From the NCBI RefSeq assembly GCF_003688555.1, contig NZ_REFR01000009.1, positions 186,001-250,000 on the forward strand: DNA of 64,000 nucleotides, written 5' to 3'. A program made the translations under genes and the position numbers. Of the stretch, positions 17,594-30,500 are shown in pieces. The first letter of the stretch is position 1; each line of letters starts with the position of its first letter. The stretch is from Eilatimonas milleporae. Lineage in GTDB: Bacteria > Pseudomonadota > Alphaproteobacteria > Sphingomonadales > Kordiimonadaceae. The notes beneath the pieces are model-generated. The model made no database searches, was not told the DNA's origin, and worked only from the letters and a program-made list of their open reading frames with translations.

Positions 17594-17971
17594 CTAGGCC
17601 TTGGTGCAGGCCGCACCGGCCAGATTGCCGACCATCAGGGCATTCGGCATACCGTCCTTATATGTCAGCGTCAGGTCGGCACTGCCGATGACGGTCACAT
17701 CGGGAGACTGATCAAAGAAGCAGGTGTATCCCTGACCATCGATTTTAAAGGTGGCGAATGTAAACAGACCGTTCAGATCGTTTTTCGTCTGATCCTTTGA
17801 AAGACTGGTCAGGGCGCCGCCAATGTCCACCGTCAGGCCATAGCCGGTTTTATTGGTCAGGTTCGCGTTTTTCAGCATCACATCGCCCACGGCCCAGACC
17901 GGCACGGTCATACAGACCACCAGTGCAATCAGCGCCCCCGGCATCACGCGTTTCAGGCCATGTCCTGTCAT
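17594..17971 (-). CDS. Small secreted protein
   Basis: 125 aa with a clear signal peptide (residues 1-27, VMPGALIALVVCMTVPVWA, cleavage after VWA) and an AAGGGGG ribosome site. The mature part (about 98 aa) has alternating polar/hydrophobic beta-like stretches and two Cys (YTCFFD and AACTKA near the C-terminus) that could form a disulphide. No family is recognised; it acts outside the cytoplasm. It lies downstream of the adhesin genes on the same strand, 260 nt away. Confidence 0.6.
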   Translation of the reverse strand: MTGHGLKRVMPGALIALVVCMTVPVWAVGDVMLKNANLTNKTGYGLTVDIGGALTSLSKDQTKNDLNGLFTFATFKIDGQGYTCFFDQSPDVTVIGSADLTLTYKDGMPNALMVGNLAGAACTKA

Positions 17972-18230
17972 GACGGTGTCCCCCTTCTTTTCAATGTGAA
18001 AGAACTTACTTTTACGATATTTACTTTTTACTTAAAAGTGTATTTCATGACAATCTGCCTCTTCCGCCAATCCTGTGGCGGTGCCTGTGGCATCAAGAGA
18101 TGACAGCAAAGAAACAGCGCGCGGCAAACGGACATACCCTGTGCCACTTACCGGAGGGAGGACAAGGAGTACGGGGAACAGCGCAGTCCGGGCCGGACCA
18201 CCGCCGCGCCCGGACCGCGGGGTCCATCCT

Positions 18231-21167
18231 CTAGATCAGGATGGTCATGTCGGTCAGATCGGCGAGGGTCAGGCCGGTGATGGTCACGGACTGGGGATTG
18301 CCGTCCTCGCCCGGTCCCAGATCGATGACCAGGCTGGGATTGCCGTTGCCGTCCACGCCAAGGCGTGCGGCCGCCGCCACATCGTCCAGACTTTCAAAGT
18401 CCCGCACCGCATAGCGCAGGTCGAGCGCATCGTCGCCCAGATCAAAATCGGCCACCCGGTCATTGCCCGCCAGTACACCGAAGGTGAAGGTGTCGCTGCC
18501 GGCCCCGCCGATCAAGAGGTCGTCGCCGTCACTGCCCCACAGCGTGTCGTTGCCGAAGCCGCCATTGACCGTGTCGTCGCCGTCGCCGGTGAAGATGATG
18601 TCATTGCCGTCGCCGCCCGACAGCCTGTCGCTGCCCTCGCGCCCGAACAGGATGTCATCGTCATCGCCGCCGTCGATACTGTCGTCACCGACACCGCCGC
18701 CCAGCGTGTCGTTGCCGGTGCCGCCCGACAGCGTGTCGTTGCCATTGTCGCGCCGCCCGGCGAGGATTTCATCATCGCCGCCGGCGCCGCGAATGTTGTC
18801 GTCGCCTTCCTGACCGCGCACAACGTCATTCTCGTCACCGCCGGTCAGATCGTCGGCAGCCGGCGTGCCGCCAATGGCATCCATGCCGCCACCGTCCGGT
18901 GACGGATCGGCAACCTGAAGGGCGAAACGCGCGGTGGCGGACATATCGGCCCCGTCGCTGACCCGGAAGACAAAACTGGCATCGGCCCCCCGCATATCCG
19001 CCGTGAACACAAGACGGCCGGCGGCAATATCGGCCACGTCGATCATCTGGCCGACACTGACGGCCACACCGTTGAACGTGAGGGTGCCGATTTCCGGCAG
19101 GCTGTCGATGCGCACGGCCTCAAGCGCGTCCCCGTCGGTATCGGTGAAGGGAAAATCCGCGCCCTGGAAGACATAGCTGTCACCGGGCTGCAAATCCACC
19201 GTAGCGGCCGCCGTCACCGGGGCGCTGTTGGCAACGTCCGGCGCCTGGCCGCCACCGGCGATAGAGATGCGGATAAAATCGGTATCCGAGAGACCGCCGT
19301 CATCGGTGGTGGTGACGGTGATGTTCGCGACCGGCTGTGCGCCTTCAACCGCCGTGAAGGACAGGCCGGACAGGGCGGCATTGATCTCCGCCACCGTGCC
19401 GGTGATCTTTATCGTGTCGGTTCCGTTGCCGGTCACACCGGCCGTACCGGCGGTATCGACGGTAATGGTGCCGTTGCCTCCCACGGACAGGCGGGTGGTC
19501 AGCACGCCGCCGTCCCGGTCGGCGATTTCCAGCCCGTCAATGGCAACGGTCCCGCCCACGCGGACATTGGCGGTCGCCCAGACGGTGGATGCGGAGGCAT
19601 CGCCCTCATCCGTGGTCAGATCGTCCCACAGGGTGTCGTAAGTGGATGTGTTGTCACTGCGCGCGGTTAAAATCGCGGTGCGGAACGTGCTGGTGGTGCC
19701 GACGGTGGTGTCGGTATAGCTGAGACTATAGGCGCTGCCGTCGGCACGGTCGCCGGACACGGTAAAGACAATGCTGCTGCCCTCATAGGCGATGGTGATG
19801 TCGTGCCAGGCGTTGGTGGCCACGTCCGACGGCAGGCCGAGATGGTTAAACTGCCCCTGGTCCCAGACGTTAAAATCGCGGTCGCCATGATTATATTCCA
19901 GTGAGGGGAAGACCCAACTGCTGCCGTCAGGGTCATAGCCGACAGCCCAGACCCCGGTGTGTATGGTGCCCGTCGTTCCCCAATCGTCCGGCATATAGAA
20001 GCGGATGGAAATCTCGGTGGAATCACCGACATCGTACTGATAGCCCTGATAGCCGATATTGGGGCTGGCGGCATCGATACCGATACGGATACGCGCGTCG
20101 CCGTCCAGAACAAAATTGTCAAAGGTCGCCGACGGAAACCGGCTGACATGCCAGCCGGGGCCGTCGATGGGCTCGATCGTGCGGACGTTTTCGACGGATC
20201 CTGTCACAATATCGGTGCGGTGACGCGGGGCCTCGTTTTCCGGGGTGACGGTCACGGTGATGGTGTCGCTGGTGCTGCCGCCATTGCCGTCCTGAAGACG
20301 GAATTCTATGGGGCGCGTTGCCACCGGTTCGTCGGTGATGACACGGTAGGTGACATTCTGGGCAATTTTTTCAACATCGGCGATGGTGGCATTGGCGTTG
20401 AAGATGAAGGCCAGCATGCCGCCATCGACACCGCCGCCGATACTGCCGACGACGGTGCCGTCGACACTGATCTCGTTCAAGGCGGTGATTTCCAGGCCGG
20501 TGCCGTCGGTATCGACCCAGAAGCTTTCCAGGAGATTCTGGCCGGGGGTCATATTTTCCACCTGAAGCGTCGCACCGTCGGAAATGAAGCCGTCAGGGTC
20601 GCTCACCGTCACACCGCCGCCGATGGTCTGATGGGTTTCCTTCAACAGGTTCTGGGTGAATGTCCGGTCGCTTAACCCCGTGATCACCGGGTCGTCATTG
20701 GTGGCGGCAACGGAAACGGTGCGGGTATCGTCGGCACTGCCGCCACTGTCGGTCACCGTCACGGTCACCGTGCGGTCGGTGGTGGATGGTGCGTCCGATA
20801 CGGTTTCATAGCGCAGGGACTGTACAATTTCCTGAACGATCGGGTCGGTGACACCGGCGCCAAAGGTCACGGTCAGCGCCGCGCCGGCCACCGCCACCCC
20901 GCCGGCGGCGCTGAGATCGCCGACATCGACGGCACCGCCACCGGTGTCGGCGAAAATATCGGTGCCGACGATGGTAATGGCCGTACCATCGCCGTCAGTG
21001 TCAGCGATGCTGATCCGGTCGCCGCCGTCGGCATTGGCGGTGATCCGGGCGACAAGGCTGCCGCCGGTCCATGTGGCCCCGCTGACGGTTCCACCCGCGT
21101 CCAGCTGAGTGGCGGCGTTTCCTTCGGTATAGGCCAGTGTCGTATTGGCAAGATTGAGTGTCGGCAT
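18231..21167 (-). CDS. RTX/cadherin-like secreted protein with LamG-type domain (978 aa)
   Basis: Secreted calcium-binding protein, presumably a type I secretion substrate. Order: cadherin-like repeats (about 1-330, e.g. LRYETVSDAP, VAATNDDPVI); a concanavalin/LamG-like beta-sandwich (about 340-520, GWHVSRFPSATFDNFVL ... DDLTTDEG); further cadherin-like repeats; then RTX nonapeptides (GGTGNDTLGGGVGDDSIDGG) at about 770-885; and a C-terminal tail ending DMTILI, typical of T1SS signals. GGGGGG precedes the ATG. There is no N-terminal signal peptide. The last 300 residues are nearly the same as in the giant protein next door. No transporter genes are in the window. Confidence 0.88.
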   Translation of the reverse strand: MPTLNLANTTLAYTEGNAATQLDAGGTVSGATWTGGSLVARITANADGGDRISIADTDGDGTAITIVGTDIFADTGGGAVDVGDLSAAGGVAVAGAALTVTFGAGVTDPIVQEIVQSLRYETVSDAPSTTDRTVTVTVTDSGGSADDTRTVSVAATNDDPVITGLSDRTFTQNLLKETHQTIGGGVTVSDPDGFISDGATLQVENMTPGQNLLESFWVDTDGTGLEITALNEISVDGTVVGSIGGGVDGGMLAFIFNANATIADVEKIAQNVTYRVITDEPVATRPIEFRLQDGNGGSTSDTITVTVTPENEAPRHRTDIVTGSVENVRTIEPIDGPGWHVSRFPSATFDNFVLDGDARIRIGIDAASPNIGYQGYQYDVGDSTEISIRFYMPDDWGTTGTIHTGVWAVGYDPDGSSWVFPSLEYNHGDRDFNVWDQGQFNHLGLPSDVATNAWHDITIAYEGSSIVFTVSGDRADGSAYSLSYTDTTVGTTSTFRTAILTARSDNTSTYDTLWDDLTTDEGDASASTVWATANVRVGGTVAIDGLEIADRDGGVLTTRLSVGGNGTITVDTAGTAGVTGNGTDTIKITGTVAEINAALSGLSFTAVEGAQPVANITVTTTDDGGLSDTDFIRISIAGGGQAPDVANSAPVTAAATVDLQPGDSYVFQGADFPFTDTDGDALEAVRIDSLPEIGTLTFNGVAVSVGQMIDVADIAAGRLVFTADMRGADASFVFRVSDGADMSATARFALQVADPSPDGGGMDAIGGTPAADDLTGGDENDVVRGQEGDDNIRGAGGDDEILAGRRDNGNDTLSGGTGNDTLGGGVGDDSIDGGDDDDILFGREGSDRLSGGDGNDIIFTGDGDDTVNGGFGNDTLWGSDGDDLLIGGAGSDTFTFGVLAGNDRVADFDLGDDALDLRYAVRDFESLDDVAAAARLGVDGNGNPSLVIDLGPGEDGNPQSVTITGLTLADLTDMTILI

Positions 21168-21497
21168 CGTGTCCCCCCATTGACTATCTACCCAGACTGC
21201 CCTCGCTTTAAACGGGACCGCAGCAATAATCGGTCACATTTTAAGCACTTCAATTACAGTTTTATCGATTGTTGCGCCATAGGAGTTTGCGGCAGCTCAA
21301 AAAAGTCACGCTGTCTCTGCAAAAAGAGCGTAAAATTTTGATAACAGGCACTAAACTTCACTCTTCGGCATCACGGCCCCCTTATCAGCAAAGGCAAGCT
21401 TTCAGCCCCGCCGCCTAGGATACAGGGGAGCCATACGCCCTGTTTTCACAGTTGTGATGCTATCAGGTATTTTCTATTTTAAAGCGACCGAAAGAAA

Positions 21498-21527
21498 GCG
21501 GCGCACAGTCTGATATCTGTGCGCCGC
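21498..21527 (-). terminator. Terminator of the giant adhesin gene
   Basis: An 11-bp perfect stem, GCGGCGCACAG / CTGTGCGCCGC, with an 8-nt loop is followed on the minus strand by TTTCTTTC, 25 nt beyond the stop. The remaining gap to the 978-aa gene (21168-21497) presumably carries that gene's own promoter; I see no further gene there. Confidence 0.75.
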
Positions 21528-21552
21528 TGCAAATCCGTACCCCGGTCGGGTG

Positions 21553-24500
21553 CTAGATCAGGATGGTCATATTATTCAGGTCGGCGAGGGTCAGTCCGGT
21601 GAGGCTGACGGACTGGGGAGTGCCGTCCTCGCCCGGTCCCAGATCGATGACCAGGCTGGGGTTGCCGTTGCCGTCCACGCTGAGGCGCGCCGCCGCCGCC
21701 ACATCGTCCAGACTTTCAAAGTCCCGCACCGCATAGCGCAGGTCGAGCGCATCGTCGCCCAGGTCAAAATCGGCCACCCGGTCATTGCCCGCCAGCACAC
21801 CGAAGGTGAAGGTGTCGCTGCCGGCGCCGCCGATCAGCAGGTCGTCACCGTCGCTGCCCCACAGCGTGTCGTTGCCGAAGCCGCCATTGACCGTATCGTC
21901 ACCGTCACCGGTGAAGATGATGTCATTGCCATCGCCGCCCAAAAGCGTGTCGCGCCCCTCGCGGCCGAACAGGATGTCATCGTCGTCGCCGCCGTCGATA
22001 CTGTCATCGCCGACACCGCCGCCCAGCGTGTCGTTGCCGGTGCCGCCCGACAGGGTGTCGTTGCCATTGTCCCGCCGCCCGGCGAGGATTTCGTCATCGC
22101 CGCCGGCACCGCGAATATTGTCGTCGCCTTCCTGACCGCGCACGACGTCATCCTCGTCACCGCCGATCAGGGTGTCGGCAGCCGGCGTGCCTTCCAGATC
22201 GTCGCCGGGCTCACCGCCGCCATTGCCCGGATCGCCGGGATCGCCAGGATCGACCGGCTCGGGGTCGGCGACCAGCAGGTCGAAGCGGGCGGCGCCGGAC
22301 GTGTCCTCGCCGTCGCTGACCCGGAAGGTGAAGCGCGCATCGGCCCCGCGCACGTCCGAGGTATAGACCAGCCGCCCGGCGGAAATCTCCGACGCCCGGA
22401 TGGACTGGCCGACGCTGACGGCCACGCCGTTCAGGGTCAGGGTGCCAATCTCCGGCAGGCTGTCGATGATCACCGTCCGCAAGGGGTCGCCGTCGGCGTC
22501 ATTGAAGCCGAAATCCCCAGTGCGCAGGCTATAGGCCGCGCCCGCGTCCAGGCCGGCAGACCCGCCGCCCGTCGTCGGCGGCGTGTTCGGAGGCGGCGGC
22601 GGCGGATCGCCCAGATTGACCGTGGCGACAAGGGACAGACTGGCGGTGTCGCTGCCGCCGTTCGCCGTGCCGCCGTCATCGCCCAGGCTGGTGATGGTCA
22701 CATTACGGGTACCGGCCGTCGAGCTGCTGTTTTCATAGGTCAGACCGTCCACCAGGGTCTGCATGTCGGTGGCCGTCAGGCTGCCGCCGCTCAGGGTCAC
22801 CGTGGCGGTGCCGCCGGTGGTGGACACCGCATAGGACAGGCTGTTGGTGGCGGTGGTGCCCGATGTGCCGTCCGCCAAGCTCACGGCGGTGCCGTCAATG
22901 GTCAGGGTCTCGGAGGCGCCATTGGCCACATCCGTCACCGTCAGGGTGAGACCCGTCAGGCTTTGACCGCTTTCCACCGTTGAGGCGGTGACAGTGTCGA
23001 ACAGATCGACCGCGCTGCCGCCGAACAGGAATTGCGGCGTCAGGCCGGTGGCCGTCAGGGTCGGTGCATCGTTGGCCTCGGTCACCGAAACGGTGGAGGC
23101 GAGGTTGACGGTCGCCGCATTGTCGTTCACGCCGGTGTTGGCGCCGCTGTCGGTGATCCCGGTAATGGTCACCACGCGGCTGCCGGCCGTGGTCGGCTCG
23201 TCACTGGCGTTTTCATAGGTGAGGCCGTCGATCATGCCCTGGGCCTGCGCCTCCGTCAGGCTGCCGCCGCTCAGGGTGACCGTGGCGGTGCCGCTGCTCA
23301 CCGATACACTGTAGCCGAGACCGTTCGTCGTCGTGGTGCCGCTGTTGCCGTCCACCAGCGCGAAGCTGCCGCCGTCGACGCCCAGCAGTTCATTCATGCC
23401 GTCGGCCACATTGGTCACCGTCAGGGTCAGGCCGGTCACCGTCTGCCCGCTTTCCACCGTCGACACGGTGACGCCGCTGAACAGATCGGCCGGGCCGCCA
23501 TCCTCGACAAAGGCCGGGTCGCTGCCGGTGGCGGACAGCGTCGGTTCGTCATCGACCGCCGTCACCGACACGGTGGAGGCGATGTTCGGCGCCCCGGTGT
23601 CGTCGCCATTATTGGCGGTACCGCCGCTGTCGGTGATCTGCGTGACCGTCACCACCCGGTTGCCGGCGGTCGGGTCCTGGCCGGCGTTTTCATAGGCCAG
23701 ATCATCAACCAGCATCTGCACCTGCGCTTCGCTCAAGGTGGCGCCGCTGAAACTGACCGTGGCCGTGGTGCCGCTGACGGCGACCGACACGTTCAAACCG
23801 TTGGTGGCCGTGCTGGCCACATTGAAACCATCGGTCAGTTGCAGGGTCGAGCCGTCAAAGGCCAGCCGTTCGTCCGCGCCGTCGGCAAGCCCGGTGACCG
23901 TCAGGGTCAGGCCGGTGATCGTCTCGCCGGTTTCAACCGTGTCCGCCGTCACGCTGCTGAACAGATCGGCCGCGCTGTCCCCTGTGTCCCCCTCGGTATA
24001 GGCGGGGTCCGCCCCGGTCGCCGTCAGGGTCGGTGCCTCGTTCACCGCATTGACCGTGACGGTGATGTCCGCATTGGCCGAGGTGGCGCCGTCGCCGTCG
24101 CTGAGGGTCACGCGCAGGACCCGGGCGCCGTCGGTCGGCGTGTTGCCGCCGGCATTGTCATACTGAATGTCGCGCAGCAGCGTCTGCACCCGTGCCGGCG
24201 TGGCATCGGCATTCAGCGCGATGACCAGGTCCTCGCTGGCGCCGCCGGTGCCGCCGGACTGAAGGGTGCCGATGGCGGTGCCGCCGACGGACACGGTGGA
24301 GCCCGCCGTCTGCCCGGCGGACAGGACGACGGTGCCGGAGGTGTCGATGACCAGCCGGTCATCCGCCGCCTGGCCGGACTGATAGGCGACGGTCAGGACG
24401 CCGCCGCCAAAATCGGTGGAATCCGGGTCCGTCACCGTGACATTGCCGTCCACATCGATGGCCGTGGCGCTGTCCCCGTCGGTGAAGGTAAAGCTGTCCC

Positions 24501-27500
24501 CGCCCAGATTGGCGAGCACCGGCGGGTTCGGCGTGACACTGATGGAGAAACTGCCCGATGCGTCCTCATCGCCGCCGGTCCCGGCGGTACCGTCATTGTC
24601 GTTCAGGGTCAGGGTGAATTGGCGTGTATCAATACCGCTGGGCCCGTCATAGGTCAGATTGCGCAACAGGGCCTGGATGTTGGCCGAGGTCGCATCGGCG
24701 GTGGTGAAATTGATCGTGAGGGTGCTGCCGCCCTGGCCGTTGCCGGTGGCATCGACCGTACCGATGACCACGCCGCCGACCTCAATCGTATTGCCCGCTG
24801 CGATGGTCGCGCCAGGGGTACCTCCTCCGCTGGGCGTGGATGTCACACCGGTGCCGTCCACACCCCAGTTGCCGTTGGCGGTGCCCGTTGTCTGCGCGAT
24901 GGTCAGGAAACCGCCGTTATAATCGGCGCTGTCGGCATTGGCGACCGTGGCGTCGTCCAGCCCGGTCAGATTGCCGGGCCCGGTGCCGGCCACCACCTGG
25001 GAGGTGGTATCGCCGAACACACCGCCCACATCCGGCGCGTCATTGACCGCCGTCAGCGACACGGTGGACGACAGGTTGAGCACCGCCGAATTGTCGTTGG
25101 CACCGGTGCTGGAGCCGCTGTCCACCAGTTGGGTGATGGTCACTACCCGGTTGGCCCCGGTGGAGGGATCATCGCTGCCGTTTTCATACGTCAGGCCGTC
25201 GACCAGCGTTTGCAGGGCGGCGGGGCTCATCGTGCCGCCGGACAGCGTCACGGTGGCGGTACCGCTTGTCACCGACACGCCGTAGGTCAGGCCGTTGGTC
25301 GCCGTGGTGCCGGCCCCGCCATTCGTCAGGGCCACCGCCGTACCGTCGATGGTCAGCACCTCGTCGGCGCCGTCGCTGACATTGGTAACCGTCAGCGTCA
25401 TCCCGGCAAAGGTCTGACCGCTTTCCACCGTCGACGCGGTGACGGCCGAGAACAGATCCGCAGCCGATCCGCCCTCCTCAAAAGTGGGGGTGGCACCGAT
25501 CGCCGTCAGTGTCGGTTCGTCGTTGACCCCGGTGATGGACACGGTGACCGAGCCGGTGCCGATGCCGGGATTGTCGCCCGTGCCTTGCGCATCGCCCGAA
25601 TTGCCGTCGCTGAACGACCAGTCCAACTGCACACTCGCCGGCGGGTCATCACTGCCGTTGGCGTAGCGGATGGCCTGCAACACATCATCGACAACGGCGC
25701 TGTCGGGGGAAAGACCGGCGGTCTGGAAAGTGATGACTATCTGCCCCGGGGTGGTCGTGGTGTCGATGGTGGCAATGACATTGCCGCCGGTACTGATATC
25801 GGTGCCGGAAACGGAGATGGCGCCCCCGCTGGCAACCGAAAACTGGTCGTCCGCATTGGCGCCGCCGTTGCGGGCAATGGTCAGGCTGGCGCCCGTATAG
25901 TTGCCATTGCCGCTGTTCAAAGCGTCCAGTTCCACATCGGCAATGGTGACATCGGCGTCCAGGACCACCGCCGTACCGCCCTCGGTATAGCCCGGCGTTC
26001 CGTCCAGACCGGTGAACACCGGAGCGTCATTGACGGCGCTGACGGTGACCGCCGCCGTATCGCTGGCGCTGGAAAAGGGCGTGGTGGTGCCGGTGGTGGT
26101 GGTGTCCGCCGTGCCGCCCGCCGACCCTGAGGACCGGTCCCAGGCGCGGAAGGTGATCTCCGCCGTGCCGGTATAGTCCGCATCGGGCACGAAGCGCACC
26201 AGCTGGGTGTTGGCGCCCGTCAGCGTGCCGTCCAGCAGCCGCGACGCCGACGTCAGATCGACCGTGCTGCCCGTGGTGCCGGAAAAATCGACCCAGTTGG
26301 TGCCATTGTCGGTGGAATACTGCCAGACCCCGTTGGTGTTATCGACCGCGACAACCGCGATGGCCTCCACCGCCGACCCGTCCGCGTCGGTGATTGAGCC
26401 GTCGACCACAAGGGTGGCGATGTTGGTGCCGCCATTGTTGGCGTTGTTGGTGGCGTCGTCATCGCCGTCCGCGCCGCTGCCGTTATCGTTGCCGGCATCC
26501 TCGGCAATACCGCTCAGGGTCGGTGACTGTGTATTGTCCAACGCCGGCGCGTCGTTGGTCGCGGTCAGATTGACGGTGACATCGGCCGCCGCTGATGTGC
26601 TTGTGCCGCCGTCGCCGTCATTGACCGTGAAGCTGACGGTGCGCGAGCCGCTCGGCGCCTGATTGTCATTGGCGTAGGTAACGGCACGGGCCAGCGCCTG
26701 GACCGCCGCCGGCGTGGCATTGGCGGTGTTGAAGGTCACCACCAGATCGGTGCCGTTCTGCCCGTCGGAGGTGATGGTGCCGATGGCGTTGCCTTCATAG
26801 CTGACCGTGGTGCCGGAGACACCGATCTGCCCCGCGCCCGTGCCCTGATTGGGGATGGACAGGTCCTCATTCGACGTGGCGCTGCCGACCGAAACCGTCA
26901 GGTTACCACCGTTGAAATCGGTGGGATTATCCACATCCGTCACCCCGGCGCCGGTGCCCTGGTCCAGCGTCAAGGCGCCGGCATCCTCGGTATAGGCCAG
27001 GATATCGCCGTCCAGATCGGCGATCACCGGTGCGTCGTTGACGGCGCTGACGGTGACCGCCGCCGTATCGCTGGCGCTGGAAAAGGGTGTGGTGGTGCCG
27101 GTGGTGGTGGTGTCCGCCGTGCCGCCCGCCGACCCTGAGGACCGGTCCCAGGCGCGGAAGGTGATCTCCGCCGTGCCGGTATAGTCCGCATCGGGCACGA
27201 AGCGCACCAGCTGGGTGTTGGCGCCCGTCAGCGTGCCGTCCAGCAGCCGCGACGCGGACGTCAGATCGACCGTGCTGCCCGTGGTGCCGGAAAAATCGAC
27301 CCAGTTGGTGCCATTGTCGGTGGAATACTGCCAGACCCCGTTGGTGTTATCGACCGCGACAACCGCGATGGCCTCCACCGCCGATCCGTCCGCGTCGGTG
27401 ATCGAGCCGTCGACCACAAGGGTGGCGATGCTGGTGCCGCCATTGTTGGCATTGTTGGTGGCGTCGTCATCGCCGTCCGCACCGCTGCCGTCATCGTCAC

Positions 27501-30500
27501 CGGCGTCCTCACTGATCCCGGTCAGGGTCGGCGACTGTGTATTGTCCAACGCCGGCGCGTCGTTGACCCCGGTGATGGACACGGTGACCGAGCCGCTATC
27601 GGTGCCGGGATTGTCACCCGTGCCCTGCGCATTGCCGGAATTGCCGTCGCTGAACGACCAGTCCAGTTGAACACTCGCAGGCGGGGCGTCACTGGTGTTC
27701 TGATAGGTGATGCGCTGCATCACCTCATCCACCTGGGGGGTCGTCGCCGTTATGATGCTGGAGGTGAAATTGATCGTCAGCGTGCCGGCGGTCTCGGTGA
27801 AGGTGGCGAAAGTAAAGCCGCCCGCCACAAGGTCGTTGCCGGACACGGAGAAGCCGGCGCCCGCGGTGTCAAAGCCGAAATCATCGTCCGCGTTGGCCCC
27901 GCCATTGCGGGCGATAGTCAGGCTGGCGCCCGCATAATCGCCATTGCCGGTGTTCAAAGCGTCCAGTTCCACATCGGCAATGGTGACATCGGCGTCCAGG
28001 ACCACCGCCGTACCGTCCTCGGTATAGCCCGGCGTCCCGTCCAGACCGGTGAACACCGGCGCATCATTGACCGCCGTCACACTGACCGCCGCCGTGTCGC
28101 TGGCACTGGAAAAGGCCGTACCCGACGTGGTGTTGGCACCGGTGGCGCCGTTGACGCCGCTGGTGCGGTCCCACGCCTTGAATGTCACGGCGTCGGTCAG
28201 GCTGGTGAAATTGGTGTTGGCATCAGGCTGGAAATAAAGGCGTGTGTTCGCGTCCGCGTTCAACAGCAGAGCCGACGTGTTGCTGACCGCCCCGGTCAGT
28301 TCGGTCCAGTTGGTGCCGCCGTCGGTGGAATAGAACAGGGTGCCCTGGGCACTGACGCCGGTGACGGCAATACCGGGGGCATCCCCATCGCCGTCGCTGA
28401 AATTGTTCAGCGCACCGCCACTGTCGACCAGCGATGAGACCAGGGTCGAGCCCGCCGTCGATCCGTTTACCGGGGCGCCCGCATCCTCAAGAATGGTGGT
28501 CAGGGTGGGCGACGCCGCAGTATTCAGCACCGGCGCGTCGTTAACCCCGGTGATGGACACGGTGACCGAGCCGGTGCCGATGCCGGGATTGTCGCCCGTG
28601 CCCTGCGCATTGGCTGAATTGCCGTCGCTGAAGGCCCAGTCCAGTTGAACATTCGCCGGCGGGTTATCGTTGCTGTTCTGATAGGTGATGCGCTGCATCA
28701 CCTCGTCCACCAGAGCGGAGGTCGCCGTCGCGGGGCTGGAGGTGAAATTGATCGTCAGCGTGCCGCTGGTGTCGGTGAAGGTGGCGAAGGTTTGCCCGCC
28801 CGCCTGAAGGTTGCCGCCGGACACGGTGAAGCTGGCGCCCGCGGTATCAAAGCCGAAATCATCGGCCGCGTTAGCGCCGCCATTGCGGGCGATGGTCAGG
28901 CTGGCGCCCGCATAATCGCCATTGCCGACATTCCCTATATCCAGTTCCGTATCGGCAATGGTGACATCGGCGTCCAGGACCACCGGCGTACTGTCCTCGG
29001 TATAGCCCGGCGTTCCGTTCAGACCGGTGAATACCGGCGCGTCATTGACGGCCGTGACACTGGTGGCGATGGTCTGCGTATTGCCGGAAATCGCCGTCGC
29101 CGCGCCGTTGGTGGTGGTGTCCACCGTGGTGCGCGACGCACCGCTGGTGAAACCGCCGCCATAGCTGTCGTCCAGCGCCCGGACGCCCAAGCCCAGCGGC
29201 GTGCCGTTATAGTCCGCCACCGGCACGAACCGCACCAGTGTGGTGGCCGACAGCGCCAGCGCCGTCGCATCGTCCGCCACCGCGGCGATATCGAACCAGT
29301 TGCTCCCGCTGTCGGTGGAATACTGCCACACCCCTTCCGCGCCGCTGCTGGCCGCATTGTCGACAATGGCATACCCACTGACCGACGACCCGCTGTCCGC
29401 GTCTGTTGCCGTGATGCCCAGGCTGTTCAGCGCCGCGCCGGCGGGCGCGCTCGTATCCTCGTCCACCGCCCCCAACGTGCCGCCCCCCGTCAGAACCGGC
29501 GCGTCATTGACCGCCGTGACGGAAATCGTCCTTGTATCGCTGTTGTTCCCGCTGTTTGCGTCCGTGGCGGTGATCGTGACGGTCCGGTCCAAGGTACCGG
29601 GTGCGTCGGACGTGTTGTCATAGCGCAGCGACTGCATCACTTCCTGCACGATGGCATTGGTGGCATCCGTATCAAAGGTGATGGTCAGCGCCGTGCCGCC
29701 GGTGACCGTGCCGCCCGACACGCTCAGGTCACCGACATCGGTGCCGTTTGCCAGAATATTGGTGCCCGAAATGGTGATGGCCGTGCCGTCGCCGTCGGTG
29801 TCGGAAATGCTGATACGGTCGGCGCTTTCCGCATTGCCAGTGACTTGGGCCACCAGGGTTCCGGTGTTCCAGTCCGCATCGCCGTCGGTGTCGTTGACCG
29901 TGCCGGCACTGTCGATCTGAACCGCCGCGGCGTTCTCGCTATAGGCCAGCGTGCTGTTATCAAGCGCTATTGTGGGGGCGGCGTTGGCGGCGCCGATATT
30001 GCTGACAGTCAAATCGCCAATAAGTATATTGGAATTACTGCCGCCCATTGGAACAGAAAAGGTAAGAATAAGGCTGGTGACATTATCCTCAAGGGGAGTG
30101 AGGTCAACAGTCGAACTTGCAAATGCGCCAAGATTGGCTTCTACCAGCTGGCCACCTACATTTGTCGTAATATCAATTTCTATGCCATTTGCAGCGTCAA
30201 AAATGTACAACTCAGTCGGTGTAAACTGAATACCGGGTCCAAAATCTATGGTTAATACGGTTTCCCCTAAACTGGTGTAGGCATAGCCATTCTGGATATA
30301 TGTGCTGATGGTTGCACCATCCAGGGTCAGCGTGTAGCCATGCTGGGTGAAAGTGGCATCGTTGCCGGCCGCACCATTCGCCGACCCAGTCGTTACACCA
30401 TTGAAGTCGAAAATGGTCGTGGACAGCACTTCGGAAAAATCGGCGAGCGCCTTGGCGGAGAAGGGCTGATCGACCTCGATCGTGCCAGTGGCGATTTCCA

